Under the pieces are notes generated by a model. That model was not told the origin of the DNA and ran no database searches. It worked only from the letters and a program-made list of their open reading frames with translations. Below are positions 1-11,931 of a stretch of 64,000 nucleotides of DNA, one piece after another (position 1 is the first letter of the stretch; each line of letters starts with the position of its first letter). Origin of the DNA: Auanema rhodensis (lineage: Eukaryota; Nematoda; Chromadorea; Rhabditida; Rhabditidae); contig OZ059897.1 in the NCBI GenBank assembly GCA_964057225.1, forward strand, positions 2,914,001-2,978,000, given 5' to 3'. Made by a program: the position numbers and the translations under genes.

Positions 1-125
1 AGTGCATTCGATGCGGATTTTTAAGCTGCGTTGATCTGTGTTATCAGATTTGCGCTAGCTCAAAAATGCACCGAGTAATCAACTGATATAGGTTCACACT
101 TATATCCTCGATTTTCACCCTGAAG

Positions 126-133
126 AATTAATT
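126..133. repeat. A-class palindrome AATTAATT (example in M1)
   Basis: This exact 8-base palindrome is present in A right halves and absent from B and H right halves, which read AAATGATT here. Together with GTTAAC in H monomers and GCTAGC or GATATC in the left halves, it gives simple sequence tags for class and for crossover position. Confidence 0.88.
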
Positions 134-170
134 TTTTCGTTGAATAACATTGTCCATCGTCTTTGCCTTG

Positions 171-249
171 AAAAAAGAAATCTAAAAACTCCTACTTTTT
201 GTGAAATTATTTAGAAATTTTTCGGGAAAATTTTTGTCACAATGTTTTT
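171..249 (+). other. A/T-tract-rich segment of the monomer (example in M1)
   Basis: Within offsets 171-249 there are A or T runs at about 171-176, 184-188, 196-200, 215-222, 227-235 and 245-249. Spacing is mostly 11-14 bases. Runs of this kind, when roughly in phase with the DNA helix, are known to bend DNA. The segment repeats in every monomer. Curvature is an inference from spacing; the phase is imperfect. Confidence 0.4.
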
Positions 250-288
250 GGAAGCAATGTTGAGTGTACATGGGAACTCAGCATACAC

Positions 289-298
289 TAATGCATTA
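289..298. repeat. Conserved 10-bp palindrome TAATGCATTA (example in M1)
   Basis: This is an exact 10-base palindrome at offset 289 containing an NsiI site. I see it in every monomer I checked, in A, B and H classes. It lies in the least variable part of the monomer, 18 bases after a second conserved palindrome, TGTACA (offsets 265-270, BsrGI). Confidence 0.9.
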
Positions 299-3200
299 TT
301 TTTCAAACGATCATAACTAATTTTTGTATGGAGCGTTTCTCAATGTAGTATAGTGCATTCGATGCGGATTTTTAAGCTGCGTTGATCTGTGTTATCAGAT
401 TTGCGCTAGCTTAAAAATGCACCGAGTAATCAACTGATATAGGTTCACACTTATATCCTCGATTTTCACCCTGAAGAATTAATTTTTTTGTTGAATAATG
501 TTGTCCATCGTCTTTGCCTTGAAAAAAAAAATCTAAAAACTCCTACTTTTTGTGAAATTATTTAGAAATTTTTCGGGAAAATTTTTGTCACAATGTTTTT
601 GGAAGCAATGTTGAGTGTACATGGGAACTCAGCATACACTAATGCATTATTTTTCAAACGATCATAACTAATTTTTGTATAGAGCGTTTCTCAATGTAGT
701 ATAGTGCATTCGATGCGGATTTTTAAGCTGCGTCGATCTGTGTTATAAGATTTGAGTTAGCTTGAAAATGCACCGAGATATCAACTGATATATGTTCACA
801 CTTATATCCTCGATTTTCACCCTGAAGAATTAATTTTTTCGTTGAATAACATTGTCCATCGTCTTTGCCTTGAAAAAAGAAATCTAAAAACTCCTACTTT
901 TTGTGAAATTATTTAGAAATTTTTCGGGAAAATTTTTGTCAAAATGTTTTTGGAAGCAATGTTGAGTGTACATGGGAACTCAGCATACACTAATGCATTA
1001 TTTTTCAAACGATCATAACTAATTTTTGTATAGAACGTTTCTCAATGTAGTATAGTTCATTCGATGCGGATTTTTAAGCTGCGTCGATCTGTGTTATCAG
1101 ATTTGAGTTAGCTTGAAAATGCACCGAGATATCAACTGATATATGTTCACACTTATATCCTTGATTTTCACCCTGAAGAAATGATTTTTTCGTTAACAAA
1201 CATTGTCCATCGTATTCGTCTTGAAAAAAGGAATCTAAAAACATCTACTTTTTGTGAAATTATTTAGAAATTTTTCGGGAAAATTTTTGTCAAAATGTTT
1301 TTGGAAGCAATGTTGAGTGTACATGGGAACTCAGCATACACTAATGCATTATTTTTCAAACGATCATAACTAATTTTTGTATAGAACGTTTCTCAATGTA
1401 GTATAGTTCATTCGATGCGGATTTTTAAGCTGCGTCGATCTGTGTTATCAGATTTGAGTTAGCTTAAAAATGCACCGAGATATCAACTGATATATGTTCA
1501 CACTTATATCCTCGATTTTCACCCTGAAGAATTAATTTTTTCGTTGAATAACATTGTCCATCGTCTTTGCCTTGAAAAAAGAAATCTAAAAACTCCTACT
1601 TTTTGTGAAATTATTTAGAAATTTTTCGGGAAAATTTTTGTCACAATGTTTTTGGAAGCAATGTTGAGTGTACATGGGAACTCAGCATACACTAATGCAT
1701 TATTTTTCAAACGATCATAACTAATTTTTGTATAGAGCGTTTCTCAATGTAGTATAGTGCATTCGATGCGGATTTTTAAGCTGCGTCGATCTGTGTTATC
1801 AGATTTGCGCTAGCTTAAAAATGCACCGAGTAATCAACTGATATAGGTTCACACTTATATCCTCGATTTTCACCCTGAAGAATTAATTTTTTCGTTGAAT
1901 AACATTGTCCATCGTCTTTGCCTTGAAAAAAGAAATCTAAAAACTCCTACTTTTTGTGAAATTATTTAGAAATTTTTCGGGAAAATTTTTGTCACAATGT
2001 TTTTGGAAGCAATGTTGAGTGTACATGGGAACTCAACATACACTAATGCATTATTTTTCAAACGAGCATAACTAATTTTTGTATGGAGCGTTTCTCAATG
2101 TAGTATAGTGCATTCGATGCGGATTTTTAAGCTGCGTTGATCTGTGTTATCAGATTTGCGCTAGCTTAAAAATGCACCGAGTAATCAACTGATATAGGTT
2201 CACACTTATATCCTCGATTTTCACCCTGAAGAATTAATTTTTTCGTTGAATAACATTGTCCATCGTCTTTGCCTTGAAAAAAGAAATCTAAAAACTCCTA
2301 CTTTTTGTGAAATTATTTAGAAATTTTTCGGGAAAATTTTTGTCACAATGTTTTTGGAAGCAATGTTGAGTGTACATGGGAACTCAGCATACACTAATGC
2401 ATTATTTTTCAAACGATCATAACTAATTTTTGTATGGAGCGTTTCTCAATGTAGTATAGTGCATTCGATGCGGATTTTTAAGCTGCGTTGATCTGTGTTA
2501 TCAGATTTGCGCTAGCTTAAAAATGCACCGAGTAATCAACTGATATAGATTCACACTTATATCCTCGATTTTCACCCTGAAGAATTAATTTTTTCGTTGA
2601 ATAACGTTGTCCATCGTCTTCGCCTTGAAAAAAAAAATCTAAAAACTCCTACTTTTTGTGAAATTATTTAGAAATTTTTCGGGAAAATTTTTGTCACAAT
2701 GTTTTTGGAAGCAATGTTGAGTGTACATGGGAACTCAGCATACACTAATGCATTATTTTTCAAACGATCATAACTAATTTTTGTATAGAGCGTTTCTCAA
2801 TGTAGTATAGTGCGTTCGATGCGGATTTTTAAGCTGCGTCGATCTGTGTTATCAGATTTGAGTTAGCTTGAAAATGCACCGAGATATCAACTGATATATG
2901 TTCACACTTATATCCTCGATTTTCACCCTGAAGAATTAATTTTTTCGTTGAATAACATTGTCCATCGTCTTTGCCTTGAAAAAAGAAATCTAAAAACTCC
3001 TACTTTTTGTGAAATTATTTAGAAATTTTTCGGGAAAATTTTTGTCAAAATGTTTTTGGAAGCAATGTTGAGTGTACATGGGAACTCAGCATACACTAAT
3101 GCATTATTTTTCAAACGATCATAACTAATTTTTGTATAGAGCGTTTCTCAATGTAGTATAGTTCATTCGATGCGGATTTTTAAGCTGCGTCGATCTGTGT

Positions 3201-4563
3201 TATCAGATTTGAGTTAGCTTAAAAATGCACCGAGATATCAACTGATATATGTTCACACTTATATCCTCGATTTTCACCCTGAAGAAATGATTTTTTCGTT
3301 AACAAACATTGTCCATCGTATTCGTCTTGAAAAAAGGAATCTAAAAACATCTACTTTTTGTGAAATTATTTAGAAATTTTTCGGGAAAATTTTTGTCAAA
3401 ATGTTTTTGGAAGCAATGTTGAGTGTACATGGGAACTCAACATACACTAATGCATTATTTTTCAAACGATCATAACTAATTTTTGTATAGAGCGTTTCTC
3501 AATGTAGTATAGTGCATTCGATGCGGATTTTTAAGCTGCGTCGATCTGTGTTATCAGATTTGCGCTAGCTTAAAAATGCACCGAGTAATCAACTGATATA
3601 GGTTCACACTTATATCCTCGATTTTCACCCTGAAGAATTAATTTTTTCGTTGAATAACATTGTCCATCGTCTTTGCCTTGAAAAAAGAAATCTAAAAACT
3701 CCTACTTTTTGTGAAATTATTTAGAAATTTTTCGGGAAAATTTTTGTCACAATGTTTTTGGAAGCAATGTTGAGTGTACATGGGAACTCAGCATACACTA
3801 ATGCATTATTTTTCAAACGATCATAACTAATTTTTGTATGGAGCGTTTCTCAATGTAGTATAGTGCATTCGATGCGGATTTTTAAGCTGCGTTGATCTGT
3901 GTTATCAGATTTGCGCTAGCTTAAAAATGCACCGAGTAATCAACTGATATAGGTTCACACTTATATCCTCGATTTTCACCCTGAAGAATTAATTTTTTCG
4001 TTGAATAACATTGTCCATCGTCTTTGCCTTGAAAAAAGAAATCTAAAAACTCCTACTTTTCGTGAAATTATTTAGAAATTTTTCGGGAAAATTTTTGTCA
4101 CAATGTTTTTGGAAGCAATGTTGAGTGTACATGGGAACTCAGCATACACTAATGCATTATTTTTCAAACGATCATAACTAATTTTTGTATAGAGCGTTTC
4201 TTAATGTAGTATAGTGCATTCTATGCGGATTTTTAAGCTGCGTCGATCTGTGTTATCAGATTTGAGTTAGCTTGAAAATGCACCGAGATATCAACTGATA
4301 TATGTTCACACTTATATCCTCGATTTTCACCCTGAAGAATTAATTTTTTCGTTGAATAACATTGTCCATCGTCTTTGCCTTGAAAAAAGAAATCTGAAAA
4401 CTCCTACTTTTTGTGAAATTATTTAGAAATTTTTCGGGAAAATTTTTGTCACAATGTTTTTGGAAGCAATGTTGAGTGTACATGGGAACTCAGCATACAC
4501 TAATGCATTATTTTTCAAACGATCATAACTAATTTTTGTATAGAGCGTTTCTCAATGTAGTAT

Positions 4564-6318
4564 AGTGCATTCGATGCGGATTTTGAAGCTGCGTCGAGCT
4601 GTGTTATCAGATTTGAGTTAGCTTGAAAATGCACCGAGATATCAACTGATATATGTTCACACTTATATCCTCGATTTTCACTCTGAAGAAATGATTTTTT
4701 CGTTGAAAAACATTGTCCATCGTATTCGTCTTGAAAAAAGGAATCTAAAAACATCTACTTTCTGTGAAATTATTTAGAAATTTTTCGGGAAAATTTTTGT
4801 CACAATGTTTTTGGAAGCAATGTTGAGTGTACATGGGAACTCAGCATACACTAATGCATTATTTTTCAAACGATCATAACTAATTTTTGTATAGAGCGTT
4901 TCTCAATGTAGTATAGTGCATTCGTTGCGGATTTTTAAGCTGCGTCGATCTGTGTTATCAGATTTGCGCTAGCTTAAAAATGCACCGAGTAATCAACTGA
5001 TATAGGTTCACACTTATATCCTCGATTTTCACCCTGAAGAATTAATTTTTTCGTTGAATAACATTGTCCATCGTCTTTGCCTTGAAAAAAGAAATCTAAA
5101 AACTCCTACTTTTCGTGCAATTATTTAGAAATTTTTCGGGAAAAGTTTTGTCACAATGTTTTTGGAAGCAATGTTGAGTGTACATGGGAACTCAGCATAC
5201 ACTAATGCATTATTTTTCAAACGATCATAACTAATTTTTGTATAGAGCGTTTCTCAATGTAGTATAGTGCATTCGATGCGGATTTTTAAGCTGCGTCGAT
5301 CTGTGTTATCAGATTTGAGTTAGCTTGAAAATGCACCGAGATATCAACTGATATATGTTCACACTTATATCCTCGATTTTCACTCTGAAGAAATGATTTT
5401 TTCGTTGAAAAACATTGTCCATCGTATTCGTCTTGAAAAAAGGAATCTAAAAACATCTACTTTCTGTGAAATTATTTAGAAATTTTTCGGGAAAATTTTT
5501 GTCACAATGTTTTTGGAAGCAATGTTGAGTGTACATGGGAACTCAGCATACACTAATGCATTATTTTTCAAACGATCATAACTAATTTTTGTATAGAGCG
5601 TTTCTCAATGTAGTATAGTGCATTCGTTGCGGATTTTTAAGCTGCGTCGATCTGTGTTATCAGATTTGCGCTAGCTTAAAAATGCACCGAGTAATCAACT
5701 GATATAGGTTCACACTTATATCCTCGATTTTCACCCTGAAGAATTAATTTTTTCGTTGAATAACATTGTCCATCGTCTTTGCCTTGAAAAAAGAAATCTA
5801 AAAACTCCTACTTTTCGTGCAATTATTTAGAAATTTTTCGGGAAAAGTTTTGTCACAATGTTTTTGGAAGCAATGTTGAGTGTACATGGGAACTCAGCAT
5901 ACACTAATGCATTATTTTTCAAACGATCATAACTAATTTTTGTATAGAGCGTTTCTCAATGTAGTATAGTGCATTCGATGCGGATTTTTAAGCTGCGTCG
6001 ATCTGTGTTATCAGATTTGAGTTAGCTTGAAAATGCACCGAGATATCAACTGATATATGTTCACACTTATATCCTCGATTTTCACTCTGAAGATATGATT
6101 TTTTCGTTGAAAAACATTGTCCATCGTATTCGTCTTGAAAAAAGGAATCTAAAAACATCTACTTTTTGTGAAATTATTTAGAAATTTTTCGGGAAAATTT
6201 TTGTCACAATGTTTTTGGAAGCAATGTTGAGTGTACATGGGAACTCAGCATACACTAATGCATTATTTTTCAAACGATCATAACTAATTTTTGTATAGAA
6301 CGTTTCTCAATGTAGTAT
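4564..6318 (+). repeat. Tandem two-monomer duplication (M14-M15, M16-M17) plus third start (M18)
   Basis: A B/B monomer with CACTCTGAAG is followed by an A/A monomer starting AGTGCATTCGTTGCGG. The A/A monomer also carries CGTGCAATT and AAAAGTTTTG. The pair at 4564-5265 recurs at 5266-5967, a 702-bp step. The A/A members look identical. The B/B members differ at two places: M14 has TTTTGAAG and CGAGCTG. M18 begins a third copy with its own GAAGATATG change. Sharing of private changes indicates a recent duplication. Confidence 0.92.
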
Positions 6319-6668
6319 AGTTCATTCGATGCGGATTTTTAAGCTGCGTCGATCTGTGTTATCAGATTTGAGTTAGCTTGAAAATGCACCGAGATATCAA
6401 CTGATATATGTTCACACTTATATCCTTGATTTTCACCCTGAAGAAATGATTTTTTCGTTAACAAACATTGTCCATCGTATTCGTCTTGAAAAAAGGAATC
6501 TAAAAACATCTACTTTTTGTGAAATTATTTAGAAATTTTTCGGGAAAATTTGGTCACAATGTTTTTGGAAGCAATGTTGAGTGTACATGGGAACTCAGCA
6601 TACACTAATGCATTATTTTTCAAACGATCATAACTAATTTTGGTATAGAGCGTTTCTCAATGTAGTAT
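6319..6668 (+). repeat. 350-bp monomer M19 with AAATTTGGTC deletion
   Basis: AAAATTTTTGTCAC reads AAAATTTGGTCAC near 6547, a net loss of one base, and AATTTTTGTA reads AATTTTGGTA near 6640. The same two changes are in M25 (8424-8773), M53 (18250-18599) and M59 (20355-20704). M19 and M25 have an H right half and CCTTGATT; M53 and M59 have a B right half and CCTCGATT. Confidence 0.92.
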
Positions 6669-9600
6669 AGTGCATTCGATGCGGATTTTTAAGCTGCGTC
6701 GATCTGTGTTATCAGATTTGAGTTAGCTTAAAAATGCACCGAGATATCAACTGATATATGTTCACACTTATATCCTCGATTTTCACCCTGAAGAAATGAT
6801 TTTTTCGTTGAAAAACATTGTCCATCGTATTCGTCTTGAAAAAAAGAATCTAAAAACATCTACTTTTTGTGAAATTATTCAGAAATTTTTCGGGAAAATT
6901 TTTGTCAAAATGTTTTTGGAAGCAATGTTGAGTGTACATGGGAACTCAACATACACTAATGCATTATTTTTCAAACGATCATAACTAATTTTTGTATGGA
7001 GCGTTTCTCAATGTAGTATAGTGCATTCGATGCGGATTTTTAAGCTGCGTTGATCTGTGTTATCAGATTTGCGCTAGCTTAAAAATGCACCGAGTAATCA
7101 ACTGATATAGGTTCACACTTATATCCTCGATTTTCACCATGAAGAATTAATTTTTTCGTTGAATAACATTGTCCATCGTCTTTGCCTTGAAAAAAGAAAT
7201 CTAAAAACTCCTACTTTTCGTGAAATTATTTAGAAATTTTTCGGGAAAATTTTTGTCACAATGTTTTTGGAAGCAATGTTGAGTGTACATGGGAACTCAG
7301 CATACACTAATGCATTATTTTTCAAACGATCATAACTAATTTTTGTATGGAGCGTTTCTCAATGTAGTATAGTGCATTCGATGCGGATTTTTAAGCTGCG
7401 TTGATCTGTGTTATCAGATTTGCGCTAGCTTAAAAATGCACCGAGTAATCAACTGATATAGGTTCACACTTATATCCTCGATTTTCACCCTGAAGAATTA
7501 ATTTTTTCGTTGAATAACATTGTCCATCGTCTTTGCCTTGAAAAAAGAAATCTAAAAACTCCTACTTTTTGTGAAATTATTTAGAAATTTTTCGGGAAAA
7601 TTTTTGTCACAATGTTTTTGGAAGCAATGTTGAGTGTACATGGGAACTCAGCATACACTAATGCATTATTTTTCAAACGATCATAACTAATTTTTGTATA
7701 GAGCGTTTTTCAATGTAGTATAGTGCATTCGATGCGGATTTTTAAGCTGCGTTGATCTGTGTTATCAGATTTGCGCTAGCTTAAAAATGCACCGAGTAAT
7801 CAACTGATATAGGTTCACACTTATATCCTCGATTTTCACCCTGAAGAATTAATTTTTTCGTTGAATAACGTTGTCCATCGTCTTTGCCTTGAAAAAAAAA
7901 ATCTAAAAACTCCTACTTTTTGTGAAATTATTTAGAAATTTTTCGGGAAAATTTTTGTCACAATGTTTTTGGAAGCAATGTTGAGTGTACATGGGAACTC
8001 AGCATACACTAATGCATTATTTTTCAAACGATCATAACTAATTTTTGTATAGAGCGTTTTTCAATGTAGTATAGTGCATTCGATGCGGATTTTTAAGCTG
8101 CGTTGATCTGTGTTATCAGATTTGCGCTAGCTTAAAAATGCACCGAGTAATCAACTGATATAGGTTCACACTTATATCCTCGATTTTCACCCTGAAGAAT
8201 TAATTTTTTCGTTGAATAACATTGTCCATCGTCTTTGCCTTGAAAAAAGAAATCTAAAAACTCCTACTTTTTGTGAAATTATTTAGAAATTTTTCGGGAA
8301 AATTTTTGTCACAATGTTTTTGGAAGCAATGTTGAGTGTACATGGGAACTCAGCATACACTAATGCATTATTTTTCAAACGATCATAACTAATTTTTGTA
8401 TAGAACGTTTCTCAATGTAGTATAGTTCATTCGATGCGGATTTTTAAGCTGCGTCGATCTGTGTTATCAGATTTGAGTTAGCTTGAAAATGCACCGAGAT
8501 ATCAACTGATATATGTTCACACTTATATCCTTGATTTTCACCCTGAAGAAATGATTTTTTCGTTAACAAACATTGTCCATCGTATTCGTCTTGAAAAAAG
8601 GAATCTAAAAACATCTACTTTTTGTGAAATTATTTAGAAATTTTTCGGGAAAATTTGGTCACAATGTTTTTGGAAGCAATGTTGAGTGTACATGGGAACT
8701 CAGCATACACTAATGCATTATTTTTCAAACGATCATAACTAATTTTGGTATAGAGCGTTTCTCAATGTAGTATAGTGCATTCGATGCGGATTTTTAAGCT
8801 GCGTCGATCTGTGTTATCAGATTTGAGTTAGCTTAAAAATGCACCGAGATATCAACTGATATATGTTCACACTTATATCCTCGATTTTCACCCTGAAGAA
8901 ATGATTTTTTCGTTGAAAAACATTGTCCATCGTATTCGTCTTGAAAAAAAGAATCTAAAAACATCTACTTTTTGTGAAATTATTCAGAAATTTTTCGGGA
9001 AAATTTTTGTCAAAATGTTTTTGGAAGCAATGTTGAGTGTACATGGGAACTCAACATACACTAATGCATTATTTTTCAAACGATCATAACTAATTTTTGT
9101 ATGGAGCGTTTCTCAATGTAGTATAGTGCATTCGATGCGGATTTTTAAGCTGCGTTGATCTGTGTTATCAGATTTGCGCTAGCTTAAAAATGCACCGAGT
9201 AATCAACTGATATAGGTTCACACTTATATCCTCGATTTTCACCATGAAGAATTAATTTTTTCGTTGAATAACATTGTCCATCGTCTTTGCCTTGAAAAAA
9301 GAAATCTAAAAACTCCTACTTTTCGTGAAATTATTTAGAAATTTTTCGGGAAAATTTTTGTCACAATGTTTTTGGAAGCAATGTTGAGTGTACATGGGAA
9401 CTCAGCATACACTAATGCATTATTTTTCAAACGATCATAACTAATTTTTGTATGGAGCGTTTCTCAATGTAGTATAGTGCATTCGATGCGGATTTTTAAG
9501 CTGCGTTGATCTGTGTTATCAGATTTGCGCTAGCTTAAAAATGCACCGAGTAATCAACTGATATAGGTTCACACTTATATCCTCGATTTTCACCCTGAAG

Positions 9601-11230
9601 AATTAATTTTTTCGTTGAATAACGTTGTCCATCGTCTTTGCCTTGAAAAAAAAAATCTAAAAACTCCTACTTTTTGTGAAATTATTTAGAAATTTTTCGG
9701 GAAAATTTTTGTCACAATGTTTTTGGAAGCAATGTTGAGTGTACATGGGAACTCAGCATACACTAATGCATTATTTTTCAAACGATCATAACTAATTTTT
9801 GTATGGAGCGTTTCTCAATGTAGTATAGTGCATTCGATGCGGATTTTTAAGCTGCGTTGATCTGTGTTATCAGATTTGCGCTAGCTTAAAAATGCACCGA
9901 GTAATCAACTGATATAGGTTCACACTTATATCCTCGATTTTCACCCTGAAGAATTAATTTTTTCGTTGAATAACATTGTCCATCGTCTTTGCCTTGAAAA
10001 AAGAAATCTAAAAACTCCTACTTTTTGTGAAATTATTTAGAAATTTTTCGGGAAAATTTTTGTCACAATGTTTTTGGAAGCAATGTTGAGTGTACATGGG
10101 AACTCAGCATACACTAATGCATTATTTTTCAAACGATCATAACTAATTTTTGTATAGAGCGTTTTTCAATGTAGTATAGTGCATTCGATGCGGATTTTTA
10201 AGCTGCGTTGATCTGTGTTATCAGATTTGCGCTAGCTTAAAAATGCACCGAGTAATCAACTGATATAGGTTCACACTTATATCCTCGATTTTCACCCTGA
10301 AGAATTAATTTTTTCGTTGAATAACGTTGTCCATCGTCTTTGCCTTGAAAAAAAAAATCTAAAAACTCCTACTTTTTGTGAAATTATTTAGAAATTTTTC
10401 GGGAAAATTTTTGTCACAATGTTTTTGGAAGCAATGTTGAGTGTACATGGGAACTCAGCATACACTAATGCATTATTTTTCAAACGATCATAACTAATTT
10501 TTGTATAGAGCGTTTTTCAATGTAGTATAGTGCATTCGATGCGGATTTTTAAGCTGCGTTGATCTGTGTTATCAGATTTGCGCTAGCTTAAAAATGCACC
10601 GAGTAATCAACTGATATAGGTTCACACTTATATCCTCGATTTTCACCCTGAAGAATTAATTTTTTCGTTGAATAACGTTGTCCATCGTCTTTGCCTTGAA
10701 AAAAAAAATCTAAAAACTCCTACTTTTTGTGAAATTATTTAGAAATTTTTCGGGAAAATTTTTGTCACAATGTTTTTGGAAGCAATGTTGAGTGTACATG
10801 GGAACTCAGCATACACTAATGCATTATTTTTCAAACGATCATAACTAATTTTTGTATGGAGCGTTTCTCAATGTAGTATAGTGCATTCGATGCGGATTTT
10901 TAAGCTGCGTTGATCTGTGTTATCAGATTTGCGCTAGCTTAAAAATGCACCGAGTAATCAACTGATATAGGTTCACACTTATATCCTCGATTTTCACCCT
11001 GAAGAATTAATTTTTTCGTTGAATAACATTGTCCATCGTCTTTGCCTTGAAAAAAGAAATCTAAAAACTCCTACTTTTTGTGAAATTATTTAGAAATTTT
11101 TCGGGAAAATTTTTGTCACAATGTTTTTGGAAGCAATGTTGAGTGTACATGGGAACTCAGCATACACTAATGCATTATTTTTCAAACGATCATAACTAAT
11201 TTTTGTATAGAGCGTTTTTCAATGTAGTAT

Positions 11231-11580
11231 AGTGCATTCGATGCGGATTTTTAAGCTGCGTTGATCTGTGTTATCAGATTTGCGCTAGCTTAAAAATGCA
11301 CCGAGTAATCAACTGATATAGGTTCACACTTATATCCTCGATTTTCACCCTGAAGAATTAATTTTTTCGTTGAATAACATTGTCCATCGTCTTTGCCTTG
11401 AAAAAAAAATCTAAAAACTCCTACTTTTTGTGAAATTATTTAGAAATTTTTCGGGAAAATTTTTGTCACAATGTTTTTGGAAGCAATGTTGAGTGTACAT
11501 GGGAACTCAGCATACACTAATGCATTATTTTTCAAACGATCATAACTAATTTTTGTATAGAGCGTTTCTCAATGTAGTAT
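11231..11580 (+). repeat. 350-bp monomer M33 with shortened A run
   Basis: The run after CTTTGCCTTG has nine A (11401-11409), where sister monomers have ten A or six A, G, three A. The loss lies in a homopolymer and occurs once, so a sequencing or consensus error cannot be excluded. Confidence 0.8.
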
Positions 11581-11931
11581 AGTGCATTCGATGCGGATTT
11601 TTAAGCTGCGTCGATCTGTTTTATCAGATTTGAGTTAGCTTAAAAATGCACCGAGATATCAACTGATATATGTTCACACTTATATCCTCGATTTTCACCC
11701 TGAAGAAATGATTTTTTCGTTGAAAAACATTGTCCATCGTATTCGTCTTGAAAAAAAGAATCTAAAAACATCTACTTTTTGTGAAATTATTTAGAAATTT
11801 TTCGGGAAAATTTTTGTCACAATGTTTTTGGAAGCAATGTTGAGTGTACATGGGAACTCAGCATACACTAATGCATTATTTTTCAAACGATCATAACTAA
11901 TTTTTGTATAGAGCGTTTCTCAATGTAGTAT

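Larger units (their letters stand above)
1..351 (+). repeat. Reference A/A satellite monomer (M1)
   Basis: This is the commonest monomer class. The left half carries TGCGCTAGCT (51-60), GTAATC (75-80) and GG before TTCAC (91-92). The right half carries AATTAATT (126-133), GAATAAC (142-148), CTTTGCC (161-167) and ACTCC (188-192). The 3' part (about 235-351) is shared by all classes: TGTACA (265-270), TAATGCATTA (289-298) and the end CAATGTAGTAT. A NheI site (GCTAGC, 54-59) is diagnostic of the A left half. An AseI site (ATTAAT, 127-132) is diagnostic of the A right half. G+C is 117 of 351 by direct count. M1 itself has a private C at 61 where other copies have T. Confidence 0.97.
1..4563 (+). 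repeat. HOR block 1: mixed A, B/A and H monomers (M1-M13)
   Basis: Thirteen monomers in the order A/A, A/A, B/A, B/H, B/A, A/A, A/A, A/A, B/A, B/H, A/A, A/A, B/A. M7-M11 (2107-3861) repeats the plan of M1-M6 with one monomer fewer, so the local unit is five or six monomers. M8 and M2 share a long A run at offset 171. M9 starts AGTGCGTTCG, M13 starts AGTGCATTCT, and M3 has TTATAAG for TTATCAG; these look like private changes. The B/A then B/H succession (703-1404 and 2809-3510) is the same module that dominates the last 20 kb. Confidence 0.85.
6319..11931 (+). repeat. HOR block 2: segment duplicated at a 2105-bp step, then A-monomer run (M19-M34)
   Basis: M19-M21 (6319-7370) recur as M25-M27 (8424-9475). 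Both copies share a 1-bp loss (AAATTTGGTC), the change AATTTTGGTA, the CCTTGATT change, an open CAG variant in the next monomer, and CACCATGAAG in the third. A/A monomers follow (M22-M24 and M28-M33), several with GAATAACGTTG and a run of ten A. M27-M33 is the longest A/A run here, seven monomers. M33 (11231-11580) is 350 bp because its A run has nine A. M34 is B/B with CTGTTTTATC, a marker seen again at M65, M80, M88, M92 and M96. Confidence 0.87.

Noticed and set aside
135-151. CENP-B-box-like site at TTTCGTTG
   Set aside because: The first half resembles the box known from primate alpha satellite, but the required CGGG block is absent (A class AACATTG, B class AACATTG). The TTCGGGA at offset 221 lies about 80 bases away, so it is not one box.
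4515-4754. 79-codon minus-strand open frame
   Set aside because: It runs across a monomer boundary and is open only because of private changes in M14. It has no counterpart in the other 181 monomers.
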